DNA of 53,959 bases from Massilia mucilaginosa (lineage in GTDB: Bacteria > Pseudomonadota > Gammaproteobacteria > Burkholderiales > Burkholderiaceae_D). The position numbers and the translations under genes are program-made. Below are positions 1 to 7,449 of this stretch, piece after piece. How positions within the stretch are numbered: the first letter of the stretch is position 1; every line of letters starts with the position of its first letter. The stretch spans positions 1 through 53,959 of the forward strand of contig NZ_WHJH01000047.1 in the NCBI RefSeq assembly GCF_011682145.1, given 5' to 3'. The notes beneath the pieces were generated by a model. That model was not told the DNA's origin, made no database searches, and saw only the letters and a list, made by a program, of their open reading frames with translations.

Positions 1-707
1 TCGCGGCAACGTGCTTCTCCCAAAAAACGGTCGTGTTTTCCATGCTTGCTCCGGTATCAAATCGAAGTAGCAAGAATGCGGAAATTCGGATTAGCCAGCA
101 AGTCTGGGGTTTATGGAGCGCTTACGGCAATTCCCCCTCGCCGCAGTTACACACTGGCGCCCATGCCAGCAACCACAGGGCTAATGTCGCAAGGGTTTCT
201 GAACGCGCAATAGACGCGAAAGCCGTTGCGAATCAAATGGTTGCGGCAGAGCGTGCAATGCCGACGTCGCAGGTTTCTGAACGGATCGGCGGCGAGTGCG
301 CGGCCGGCGCCGGACCTCCAGCTTGGCCGGGCCGGCCCGGCGGCTGCGAGGTAACAAGTAACGCGCGTGCGCGCAAGGAGCCGGTCCAGCTCTCATCGTG
401 TTGTGGCGGCTGGTCGCCTGTGAGTGCGGTCGCGCGGACCAGTCTACAGAGGTGCGCTGACCAGCGTGGGCGGCCTTTCAGTGGCGCCGTGACGGCGCTA
501 GAACTGGCAGCGGCGGGCTTCCTGTGCCATCGGTATGGGCAAAGTGCCGGAAAGTGCCGGGAAGTGCAGCTTAACGCCGCACGGTGTCCGGGCTGGATGG
601 CACAGCGCAAGGTCGACCGTGATACATTCGATTAGCCAGCGCGCTACTTCGGGCAGGCCAGCGGCGGGAACTGAGGGCCGGAGGACGCAATGGCAAAGTA
701 AGATGCC
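1..707. other. Gene-poor accessory stretch downstream of the nuclease/PRT operon
   Basis: I see no convincing gene in these 707 bases. The open frames across it are GC-driven, lack recognisable motifs and have no good ribosome binding site. Small structures are present: an imperfect direct repeat containing TTTCTGAACG near 194 and near 272, and a short tandem repeat AAAGTGCCGG twice plus a partial third copy near 540-568. No integrase or transposase fragment could be recognised. The stretch may be decayed mobile DNA belonging to the same accessory patch as the operon at 708-2356, but that is inference. Confidence 0.4.
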
Positions 708-1424
708 TTAAGCAGTTGTGGCAGCAGGAAAAAACTTCTTGCGGCGCTCTTTGACGATGTCAGGTACATACCGATTTTTCTCAGTTCGGTTACCGAGGCC
801 CAGCAATTCATAAAGCGAGCCCCCTATTCCGGGAAGCACACTTTCTCCATCAGCGGCTTTTTCGCTATCCGTGACGAAGTGCACAAACTTAAACTTTGAG
901 CTAATTGCGTCAGGGAACTCTTGCGCTAAGCGATCTTCAGCACCCACTAGCATGACCGGGGACGCAACAAAGATTTCCGATGGATCGGCGAACGAAATTG
1001 CGCGAGTCAAGTTGGTCTTAACTACGCAGGCGCCAGAGATAATTGCCTTCACGACAACAAACGTCGAATGTTTGGGGTCGAAGTCCTCTTTATACTGTCG
1101 AGTAATTGGGGAGAGCGATACCCCGTTCTTGCTAATCTTGTCATTCCACAAGCAGATAAGGTGAAGGCGACTACCGAAGCCGCGCTGCTCTAGTTCCTCG
1201 ATCAGTCCACGTCCGAGAAAATCCGCATCCTCGACAGTGCAGACCACGCATATGTCGTTCTCAAGGCCTTTGTCAAGTTGAGGCGCCACACCGGCACCAA
1301 GGTGCTTACCAATCTGACGCATTTGATCACGATACTTCAGCGGATTATTCTGGATAGTGTGGAGCTCTTCCACCAGTTGTCGAGCAACCGGATCATGATT
1401 AGAGTAGGAAGTGAAAGTTCTCAT
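708..1424 (-). CDS. Degenerate uracil-phosphoribosyltransferase-like protein, second gene of a putative defence operon
   Basis: A 238-residue soluble protein with the layout of type I phosphoribosyltransferases of the uracil PRT kind. The hydrophobic strand FVVVKAIISGACV (residues 122-134) sits where these enzymes carry the PRPP-binding loop. A strand and helix ending in AQEFPD (167-172) follow, then VLPGIGGSLYELLGLG (196-211), which matches the C-terminal PGxGD-type region of uracil PRTs. The usual acidic pair of the PRPP loop is replaced by Lys-Ala, so it may bind a nucleotide ligand rather than catalyse. A basic tail (KERRKK) closes the protein. The start is fixed by GAGGAG 8 nt upstream and by a 4-nt ATGA overlap with the nuclease stop codon, so the two are translationally coupled. 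Base composition is AT-richer than the flanking housekeeping genes. Function as a sensor or regulator of the nuclease is inference. Confidence 0.6.
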   Translation of the reverse strand: MRTFTSYSNHDPVARQLVEELHTIQNNPLKYRDQMRQIGKHLGAGVAPQLDKGLENDICVVCTVEDADFLGRGLIEELEQRGFGSRLHLICLWNDKISKNGVSLSPITRQYKEDFDPKHSTFVVVKAIISGACVVKTNLTRAISFADPSEIFVASPVMLVGAEDRLAQEFPDAISSKFKFVHFVTDSEKAADGESVLPGIGGSLYELLGLGNRTEKNRYVPDIVKERRKKFFPAATTA

Positions 1425-2356
1425 GGCAGTAGCTCCTCAAAGCCATCAAATGTCGTCGGTTGTTTAAGTTCAATTAATGCCTGAAAGTCATTGAAGCGTT
1501 CATCAGCACAATCGAAATCTAACGCGCCATGTGTTCCAAAACCTGACCACGCAAAGAACCCTTGGGTGACATCGTACGTTAATCCCGATATTCCAGCAAG
1601 AGTATTGACAAACTGAGCACGCAGGTGTACTTGCTCAACGACTCCAACTCTTCTAAGCTGGTGAGGGAGATAGCGCTGTGCAACATCTAGCACATCGTCC
1701 ACGCTGCCGCCGTCCGGGAAATCGCCACAGGCCATCACGAGCACGCCTAACACACCAGCGAGTTGGTCATCAGTTGGATTGCGCGACCGCGCCAGACTGC
1801 CGAGTACGCTGTGAAAGGACGGGTTCTCAATTACCCAACGGTTTAGGGTCGGGCTATACGGGAAATGAATCACGCCGGAATGGGACCTGATTGCGGCCGG
1901 CACATCAGCACTGAGCTTAGCCGCAAGCGCGGTTGAGGATACGACGATACTTGTCTTGGGTGTTGGCTGTTGAAGAAAGTTCGCGAGACGATACTGGTAC
2001 GAAAAATCGGTTACAACCGGGTGCTCGCCTGCTGTCCAACTGATTGTTGCTGCGTTTTTCAGCTGGAAATAATTCGTTGCCATTGCGTCCCGAATCACCA
2101 CGTCATCTACAAAGCTCTGCGCCTGGCCACTCACGTGAGGCCATGGATCGGTTGTTGACGTACGAAGTGAAACGATCTCTGCAACCTTATACGCAAGAAA
2201 TAGATCCTCATATCGCGTTCCCTTCTTGCCATTCTGACCGCCACGATGCTTATTCGCTGCGTAGTTAGCGGCGGCTTGACCCAAACCGCACGCAATTATT
2301 GCCGCTGCGGTGGTTGAAGCCACTCCAGGAACATTTTGGGACGGTGGTTGAGTCAT
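1421..2356 (-). CDS. PD-(D/E)XK nuclease resembling Cap4/DUF4297, first gene of a putative defence operon
   Basis: A 311-residue protein whose residues 46-102 carry the pattern of a restriction-like PD-(D/E)XK nuclease of the Cap4/DUF4297/Mrr type: GTRYED with E50, then FVDDVVI with D84/D85, then YFQLKNA with Q98-x-K100. In that fold these residues bind the metal ion and cut DNA. The N-terminal 45 residues are low-complexity and include an Ala-rich helix. The C-terminal half (about 140-311) matches no family I recognise and probably senses or regulates. There is no ATPase or helicase motif, and no CD-NTase, HerA or SMC partner is adjacent. The upstream space to the tRNA-Thr terminator is only 56 nt and must hold the promoter; AAGG lies 6 nt before ATG. 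The location beside a tRNA 3' end and the low GC point to horizontal acquisition. Confidence 0.65.
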   Translation of the reverse strand: MTQPPSQNVPGVASTTAAAIIACGLGQAAANYAANKHRGGQNGKKGTRYEDLFLAYKVAEIVSLRTSTTDPWPHVSGQAQSFVDDVVIRDAMATNYFQLKNAATISWTAGEHPVVTDFSYQYRLANFLQQPTPKTSIVVSSTALAAKLSADVPAAIRSHSGVIHFPYSPTLNRWVIENPSFHSVLGSLARSRNPTDDQLAGVLGVLVMACGDFPDGGSVDDVLDVAQRYLPHQLRRVGVVEQVHLRAQFVNTLAGISGLTYDVTQGFFAWSGFGTHGALDFDCADERFNDFQALIELKQPTTFDGFEELLP

Positions 2357-2412
2357 CAGAACCTTGAAAGTTTCCGTAAGAAATTCCTACATGGTGCCTA
2401 CACGGCGCAGGA

Positions 2413-2443
2413 TAAAAAAAGCCCAGCCATATTTGGCCGGGCT
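2413..2443 (-). terminator. Intrinsic terminator of tRNA-Thr
   Basis: A 10-bp stem with one A-C mismatch (2420-2429 paired with 2434-2443) and a 4-nt loop is followed, reading on the minus strand, by a run of seven T. It lies 17 nt past the tRNA 3' end and insulates the tRNA from the nuclease operon. Confidence 0.8.
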
Positions 2444-2459
2444 AAGTTATTGATTTTAT

Positions 2460-2535
<76 letters not shown>

Positions 2536-2561
2536 GAAACTTTTACAGCTGCGATTATACG

Positions 2562-3086
2562 CTATTTGATGCGCGTGAGCGTCGGACGGCCACCTTTTTT
2601 AGGCGGATCGTTGTTGTCGTCCGGCGCCGGCGCGGTCGCCGGCACGCCCGTCGGCGCACTGTCCGCACCCGTGACCGGCACGCTCTGCAAGCCCACCGGC
2701 GGCACCTTGGCCAGCGCCGGCACGCTCGACAGCGGGCTGTCGGTCGGCTGGCTGGCCGCGTTCTCGGACGCCGTGCTGCTCACTTCGAACGCCATCCCCT
2801 GGCCGTTCTCGTTGCCGTAGATCGCCAGCACATTTTGCACCGGTACGTAAATCTCGCGCGAGACGCCGCCGAAGCGGGCGTGGAACTGGATCGCGTCATT
2901 GTCCATCTTCAGGCCCGAGGTGGCGCCGAAGCTGATGTTAAGAACGATTTCGCCTTTTTTGACGAATTCCATCGGCACCGTCGTAGCGGCGTCGACCTTG
3001 ACGGCGAGGTAGGGCGTGAACCCGTTGTCGGTGCACCACTCGTAAATGGCGCGCAGCAGGTAGGGCTTGGTTGAGATCTCGGGCAT
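2562..3086 (-). CDS. sspB: Stringent starvation protein B, ClpXP adaptor
   Basis: SspB delivers ssrA-tagged polypeptides from stalled ribosomes to the ClpXP protease in the cytoplasm. The 174-residue protein shows the conserved folded domain (about residues 1-105: TKPYLLRAIYEWC, IVLNISFGAT, IQFHARFGG, IYVPVQNVLAIYG). A long flexible Pro/Ala/Ser-rich linker follows, then a C-terminal ClpX-binding tail GGRPTLTRIK resembling the E. coli tail. The linker is the variable part of the family. It lies 106 nt downstream of sspA on the same strand, the usual sspAB arrangement, and the tRNA-Thr follows closely and may be read from the same transcript. Identification is secure. Confidence 0.95.
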   Translation of the reverse strand: MPEISTKPYLLRAIYEWCTDNGFTPYLAVKVDAATTVPMEFVKKGEIVLNISFGATSGLKMDNDAIQFHARFGGVSREIYVPVQNVLAIYGNENGQGMAFEVSSTASENAASQPTDSPLSSVPALAKVPPVGLQSVPVTGADSAPTGVPATAPAPDDNNDPPKKGGRPTLTRIK

Positions 3087-3192
3087 GTTCTGTCGTGGTG
3101 TGATACGCGGTGATCACGCCAGTCTACTGCGATTGGCCCGAAGGCGTCGTGACTGGCGTGATACGGAAGTTGCGGTAAGCGTCGGCCGCCGA

Positions 3193-3804
3193 TCAGCGGC
3201 GCATGACTTTCTCGGACGGGGTCAGCGCTTCGATGTAGGCCGGACGCGAGAAAATGCGCTCGGCGTACTTCATCAGCGGCGCTGCCGTCTTCGACAGTTC
3301 GATGCCGTAGTGGTCCAGGCGCCACAGCAGCGGGGCCACCGCCACGTCGAGCATCGAGAATTCGTCGCCGAGCATGTACTTGTTCTTCAGGAACAGCGGC
3401 GCGAGCGTGGTCAGGCGGTCGCGGATTTCGGCGCGGGCCTTGTCGTGGCTCTTGTCGTTGGCCTTGGCGCGCTCGCTTTCGAGCACGTGCACATGGACGA
3501 ACAATTCTTTTTCGAAGTTGAACAGCATCAGGCGCGCGCGCGCGCGCATCAGCGGATCGGCCGGCATCAGTTGCGGATGCGGGAAGCGCTCGTCGATGTA
3601 TTCGTTGATGATGTTCGATTCGTACAGGATCAGTTCGCGCTCGACCAGGATCGGTACCTGGCCGTACGGATTCATCGTCGAGATGTCTTCTGGCTTGTTA
3701 AACAGGTCCACATCGCGCACTTCGAAGTCCATGCCCTTTTCGAACAGGACCAGGCGGCAGCGTTGGGAAAACGGGCACGTGGTGCCGGAGTAGAGAACCA
3801 TCAT
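3193..3804 (-). CDS. sspA: Stringent starvation protein A (GST-fold RNA polymerase-associated regulator)
   Basis: SspA binds RNA polymerase and modulates promoter choice under starvation and acid stress. The 203-residue protein has the glutathione-S-transferase fold typical of the family: an N-terminal thioredoxin-like half starting MMVLYSGTTCPFSQRCR, the motif NPYGQVPILVE and ESNIINEYIDERFPHP, then an all-helical C-terminal half. Length matches the family. Two consecutive ATG codons are available and the first is used here. A run of alternating G and C near 3536-3550 encodes Arg-Ala repeats and is only coding bias. The gene follows the petABC genes on the same strand, separated by a hairpin at 3863-3885. 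Confidence 0.95.
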   Translation of the reverse strand: MMVLYSGTTCPFSQRCRLVLFEKGMDFEVRDVDLFNKPEDISTMNPYGQVPILVERELILYESNIINEYIDERFPHPQLMPADPLMRARARLMLFNFEKELFVHVHVLESERAKANDKSHDKARAEIRDRLTTLAPLFLKNKYMLGDEFSMLDVAVAPLLWRLDHYGIELSKTAAPLMKYAERIFSRPAYIEALTPSEKVMRR

Positions 3805-3862
3805 TTTTATAGTTCCTTAGAAACAAAGGGGGTGAAACGACGAGCGGATCACCCCGAAATGT

Positions 3863-3885
3863 GCCCGCTGAATGACTCAGCGGGC
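3863..3885 (-). terminator. Hairpin between petC and sspA, possible partial terminator
   Basis: A perfect 9-bp GC-rich stem (GCCCGCTGA/TCAGCGGGC) with a 5-nt loop lies between the petC stop and the sspA start. No strong T run follows on the minus strand, so it may only attenuate read-through from the pet operon into sspA. Confidence 0.45.
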
Positions 3886-3909
3886 AATGAATGAAGCGTG
3901 CAGCCTGCC

Positions 3910-4671
3910 TTACTTGACTTCTTTCCAGAACGATGCGCTCAGGCGCCATGCGAACAGGGCGAAGATCGACATCAGGAACAAGACCCACACGCCCAGGCTC
4001 TTGCGGGTGGCGGCGGCCGGCTCGGCCATCCACTCGAGGTAGGCAACCAGGTCGGCCGTCGCTTCGTCGAACTGGAGCGGCGTCATGGTGCCAGGCGTCA
4101 CTTGGGTAAAGCCAGCGAACTTGTGCACGGTTTTGCTTGCATCATGCGGATCTTTGACTTCATCCATCTTGACGGTGCGCACACCCTGCTGTTGCCACAT
4201 GACGTGCGGCATGGCGACGTTGGCCACCACCATGTTGTTCCATCCGGTCGGACGGGTATCGTCCTTGTAGAAGGTACGCAGGTAGGTGTACAGATAGTCG
4301 GGGCCGCTGCCGGCCGAGGAGGCCTTGGCGCGCGCGATCACGGACAGGTCGGGCGGTACCACGCCGAACCATTCCTTGGCGTCGGCCGGGCGCAGCGCGG
4401 TGGTCATCAGCGCGCCGACTTTTTCACCGGTAAACAGCAGGTTTTCCTTGATTTGCTCTTCCGTCAGCCCCAGGTCTTTCAGGCGGTTGTAGCGCATCGA
4501 GGAAGCCGAGTGGCAGTTCAGGCAATGGTTGACGAACAGCTTGGCGCCGTTTTGCAGCGAGGCCAGGGCCGGGCGCGCAGGCGCCTTGTCCAGCGGATGG
4601 GTGCCTTCGCTGGCCAACGCCAGGCCCGGCAGCAATGCCAGGATCGCGATCAGTTTTTTCGGAAAATTCAT
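3910..4671 (-). CDS. petC: Cytochrome c1 subunit of the bc1 complex
   Basis: Cytochrome c1 passes electrons from the Rieske protein to soluble cytochrome c on the periplasmic side of respiratory complex III. The 253-residue protein begins with a signal peptide (MNFPKKLIAILALLPGLALA). The haem c motif CLNCH is at C50-C53-H54. The region NVAMPHVMWQ holds a Met candidate for the distal haem ligand. A C-terminal transmembrane anchor (VWVLFLMSIFALFAW) ends in a short positive tail. An open frame continues 93 codons upstream, but it is the antisense-like GC shadow inside petB; the ATG at 4671 directly precedes the signal peptide. It is the last gene of petABC, 29 nt after petB. Confidence 0.95.
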   Translation of the reverse strand: MNFPKKLIAILALLPGLALASEGTHPLDKAPARPALASLQNGAKLFVNHCLNCHSASSMRYNRLKDLGLTEEQIKENLLFTGEKVGALMTTALRPADAKEWFGVVPPDLSVIARAKASSAGSGPDYLYTYLRTFYKDDTRPTGWNNMVVANVAMPHVMWQQQGVRTVKMDEVKDPHDASKTVHKFAGFTQVTPGTMTPLQFDEATADLVAYLEWMAEPAAATRKSLGVWVLFLMSIFALFAWRLSASFWKEVK

Positions 4672-4700
4672 GTAATGTCCTTTTGCTGTGATGTCGTCGA

Positions 4701-6113
4701 TTAGTGCGGATGGAACGTCACACGTTTCGGCACGGGCTTGAAGGTGCCCATCGAGCTCCACCAAGGCATCAACATGAAGAAACCGAAGTACAACAGCGTG
4801 CACACTTGCGATGCGGCCGTGAAGAAGGCGGTCGGCAACTGGGTGCCGAGGTAGCCCAGGGTCACGAACGACAGGCCGAACACCATGTACACATACTTGT
4901 GCCAGTCGGGACGGTAGCGGATCGACTTGACCGGCGACTTGTCCAGCCACGGCAGGGCGGCGATGATCATCACCGACGAACCGAACAGGACCACGCCCCA
5001 GAATTTCGCATCGAGCACCTGCGGCAGCATGCCGATGATGACCAGCAGCGCGAAACCGGCGATGGCGGCCTTGACGATGAACGGCAGGCGCGTCTTGACC
5101 CAGATGAAGGCCACGTACAGGGCGATCGCACCCATCAGCACATACATGAAGTCGGCCGTGGTGGCGCGCAGCACCGAGTAGAACGGCGTGAAGTACCAGG
5201 TCGGGGCGATGTGCGCCGGGGTCTTGAGCGAATCGGCCGGGATGAAGTTGTTGTACTCCAGGAAGTAGCCGCCCATTTCCGGGGCAAAGAACACCACCGC
5301 GCTGAAGATCAGCAGGAACACCGACACGCCGAACAGATCGTGCGCCGAGTAGTAAGGATGCGACGGGATCGAATCGAGCGGATGGCCGTCCGGACCCAGG
5401 GTTTCCTTGACTTCGATGCCGTCAGGATTGTTCGAACCGACTTCGTGCAGCGCGATCAGGTGGGCGGCAACCAGGCCCAGCAGAACCAGCGGGATCGCGA
5501 TCACGTGGAAGGCGAAGAAGCGGTTCAGGGTGGCGTCGGAAACAACGTAGTCGCCGCGGATCCACAGCGACAGGTCGGGGCCGATGAAAGGAATCGCACC
5601 GAACAGGTTGACGATCACCTGGGCGCCCCAGTACGACATCTGGCCCCATGGCAGCAGGTAGCCGAAGAAGGCTTCGGCCATCAGGCACAGGAAGATCGCA
5701 AAGCCGAACAGCCAGATCAGTTCGCGCGGTTTGCGGTAGGAACCGTACAGAAGGCCGCGCGTCATGTGCAGATAGACGATGATGAAGAAGGCCGAGGCGC
5801 CGGTCGAGTGCATGTAGCGCACCAGCCAGCCCCACGGTACTTCGCGCATGATGTATTCAACCGAACCGAAGGCCAGGTTGGCGTCCGGCTTGTAGTGCAT
5901 GGTCAGGAAGATACCTGTGACGATCTGCAATACCAGCACCAGCATCGCGAGCGAGCCGAAGATGTACCAGAAATTGAAGTTTTTCGGGGCGTAGTACTGG
6001 CCCCACTGGTCGTTCCAGAGTTTGGTCAGGGGAAAGCGGTCGTCCACCCAGCCCAGTGCCTTGTCGGCCACCGGCGCATTCGCGGGGAACTTGGTTTCTT
6101 TGAAAGCGGCCAT
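4701..6113 (-). CDS. petB: Cytochrome b subunit of the bc1 complex
   Basis: This is the membrane-embedded subunit of complex III with two b haems and the quinol oxidation and quinone reduction sites. The 470-residue protein shows the family landmarks: GSLAMLVLVLQIVTGIF, the haem-ligand helices containing RYMHSTGASAFF and FFAFHVIAIPLVLLG, the GYLLPWGQMSYW segment, and the Qo-site Pro-Glu-Trp-type region as PTWYFTPFYSVLRA. At least eight hydrophobic segments are visible. Length is typical for betaproteobacterial cytochrome b, longer than the mitochondrial form by a C-terminal extension. It starts 2 nt after the petA stop, so the two are tightly coupled. Confidence 0.96.
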   Translation of the reverse strand: MAAFKETKFPANAPVADKALGWVDDRFPLTKLWNDQWGQYYAPKNFNFWYIFGSLAMLVLVLQIVTGIFLTMHYKPDANLAFGSVEYIMREVPWGWLVRYMHSTGASAFFIIVYLHMTRGLLYGSYRKPRELIWLFGFAIFLCLMAEAFFGYLLPWGQMSYWGAQVIVNLFGAIPFIGPDLSLWIRGDYVVSDATLNRFFAFHVIAIPLVLLGLVAAHLIALHEVGSNNPDGIEVKETLGPDGHPLDSIPSHPYYSAHDLFGVSVFLLIFSAVVFFAPEMGGYFLEYNNFIPADSLKTPAHIAPTWYFTPFYSVLRATTADFMYVLMGAIALYVAFIWVKTRLPFIVKAAIAGFALLVIIGMLPQVLDAKFWGVVLFGSSVMIIAALPWLDKSPVKSIRYRPDWHKYVYMVFGLSFVTLGYLGTQLPTAFFTAASQVCTLLYFGFFMLMPWWSSMGTFKPVPKRVTFHPH

Positions 6114-6115
6114 GG

Positions 6116-6721
6116 TTATGCCTCGCCTTTCTCGTCTTTACCGATGATCAACTTGTCGCCCACGTACATGTGGCGCGGCACTTCGAGGTTGTCCGGCGCC
6201 GGCTTGTTCTTGAACACGCGGCCGGCCAGGTCGAAGGTCGAACCGTGGCAAGGGCACAGGAAACCGCCCGCCCAGTCGTCCGGCAGGTTGGGCTGGGCGC
6301 CTTCCGCGAACTTCGAGGTTGGCGAGCAGCCCAGGTGCGAGCAGATGCCGACCGCGACCAGGTAGTCGGGCTTGATCGAACGGTGTTCGTTGCGCGCGTA
6401 CTCGGGCGTGAGCATGTCCGGCGTACGCTCGGACTTCGGATCGGCGACCGCGTTGTCGGTCTTTTTCAGCGACGCCAGCATTTCCGACGAACGCTTGAGA
6501 ATCCACACGGGCTTGCCGCGCCATTCCACGGTTTTCATTTCGCCGACAGCCATGCCGGCAATATCCACTTCCACCGGCGCGCCAGCGGCTTTTGCCTTCT
6601 CCGACGGCTGGAATGTGCTTACCAAGGCTCCCGCCGTGGCCAAACCGACAACACCACCCGCCGCGCACGTAGCGGCGAGCATGACGCGTCGGCCCGGATC
6701 GACCTGCTTTTCGTTACTCAT
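6116..6721 (-). CDS. petA: Rieske iron-sulfur subunit of the bc1 complex
   Basis: The Rieske subunit carries the 2Fe-2S cluster that takes the first electron from quinol. The 201-residue protein has an N-terminal twin-Arg-containing membrane anchor (RRVMLAATCAAGGVVGLATAG, split here for description). The two cluster-binding boxes are CSHLGC (C127, H129, C132) and CPCHGS (C156, C158, H159), with C132 and C158 placed for the stabilising disulfide. It is the first gene of the petABC operon; a promoter with a perfect TATAAT lies about 70 nt upstream. Identification is secure. Confidence 0.97.
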   Translation of the reverse strand: MSNEKQVDPGRRVMLAATCAAGGVVGLATAGALVSTFQPSEKAKAAGAPVEVDIAGMAVGEMKTVEWRGKPVWILKRSSEMLASLKKTDNAVADPKSERTPDMLTPEYARNEHRSIKPDYLVAVGICSHLGCSPTSKFAEGAQPNLPDDWAGGFLCPCHGSTFDLAGRVFKNKPAPDNLEVPRHMYVGDKLIIGKDEKGEA

Positions 6722-6785
6722 ACCAACCCCAATCAGTCAAAATGCGAAATCTTAAAAAGCTACTTAGAGCTTCTAGCAACCTTAA

Positions 6786-6814
6786 ATTATAAGGGAAGAG
6801 GGGGGCGAGTTAAA
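6786..6814 (-). promoter_or_regulatory. Probable sigma-70 promoter of petABC
   Basis: On the minus strand a perfect TATAAT (6786-6791) is preceded, after a 17-nt spacer, by TTTAAC (6809-6814), a weak match to the -35 consensus. It lies 65-93 nt before the petA start codon. Confidence 0.55.
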
Positions 6815-6952
6815 GAAAAAATGTTGCTCGTGCGCCTGTCAAGAGCGAATCATCGCCAATTTGAAACGAATCGGCCGCCCGTTGCCGGCATTTCGCGCGC
6901 GCCGGCCCTGTTTGCGGGGCGATAGCGGTGCGCTGGGAACCGATGACACGGT

Positions 6953-6980
6953 TTGGTTTCTAACAGCGGTGCGGTATGAT
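6953..6980 (+). promoter_or_regulatory. Possible sigma-70 promoter of mscL
   Basis: TTGGTT (6953-6958), a 16-nt spacer and TATGAT (6975-6980) form a plausible promoter 36 nt before the mscL start codon. The match is moderate. Confidence 0.45.
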
Positions 6981-7016
6981 CGGGGATGGCTATTTCACAA
7001 TCCTAGGGTGGCAAGA

Positions 7017-7436
7017 ATGACGATGATGAGCGAGTTCCGGCAGTTCGCAATGAAGGGCAATGTGGTCGATCTCGCCGTCGGCGTGATCATCGGTGGTGCT
7101 TTCGGCAAGATTGTCGATTCACTGGTGCAAGACATCATCATGCCGCCCATCGGCCGCCTGTTCGGCGGGCTCGATTTCGCCAATTACTATATCCCGCTCA
7201 ACAACCAGGCCATGAACCTGACCCTGGTCGAAGCCAAGAAAGCCGGCGCGGTGCTCGCGTACGGCAATTTCCTCACCATCCTGCTCAATTTCATCATTCT
7301 CGCCTTCATCATCTTCCAGATGATCCGCCTGATGAACAAGCTGCGCCGCGCCGAGGAAGCGCCTGCGGTGGCGGCCGCGCCGACCCCCGAAGACGTGCTG
7401 CTGCTGCGCGAGATCCGGGATTCCCTGAAAAAATAG
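7017..7436 (+). CDS. mscL: Large-conductance mechanosensitive channel
   Basis: MscL is a homopentameric inner-membrane channel that opens under extreme membrane tension to release solutes during osmotic downshock. The 139-residue protein has the N-terminal amphipathic helix ([19 protein letters not shown]), transmembrane helix 1 ([13 protein letters not shown]), a periplasmic loop around residues 50-75, transmembrane helix 2 ([18 protein letters not shown]) and the C-terminal charged helix ending [10 protein letters not shown]. The open frame extends 52 codons upstream, but the family begins at this point, so the ATG at 7017 is chosen; ATG codons at 7023 and 7026 are alternatives. Convergent in position with the protease gene that follows 13 nt later. 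Confidence 0.94.
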   Translation: MTMMSEFRQFAMKGNVVDLAVGVIIGGAFGKIVDSLVQDIIMPPIGRLFGGLDFANYYIPLNNQAMNLTLVEAKKAGAVLAYGNFLTILLNFIILAFIIFQMIRLMNKLRRAEEAPAVAAAPTPEDVLLLREIRDSLKK

Positions 7437-7449
7437 ACAGGAGGGCGCG

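Noticed and set aside
33-635. 200-codon open frame at the left edge
   Set aside because: No motif, no ribosome binding site, and composition typical of a random open frame in GC-rich DNA; an overlapping minus-strand frame is equally open.
3534-3552. Alternating GC run in sspA
   Set aside because: Encodes conserved Arg/Ala residues of SspA; coding, not a repeat element.
4704-6365. 553-codon frame antisense to petB
   Set aside because: Charged, His/Arg/Gln-rich translation typical of a codon-bias shadow; petB on the other strand is certain.
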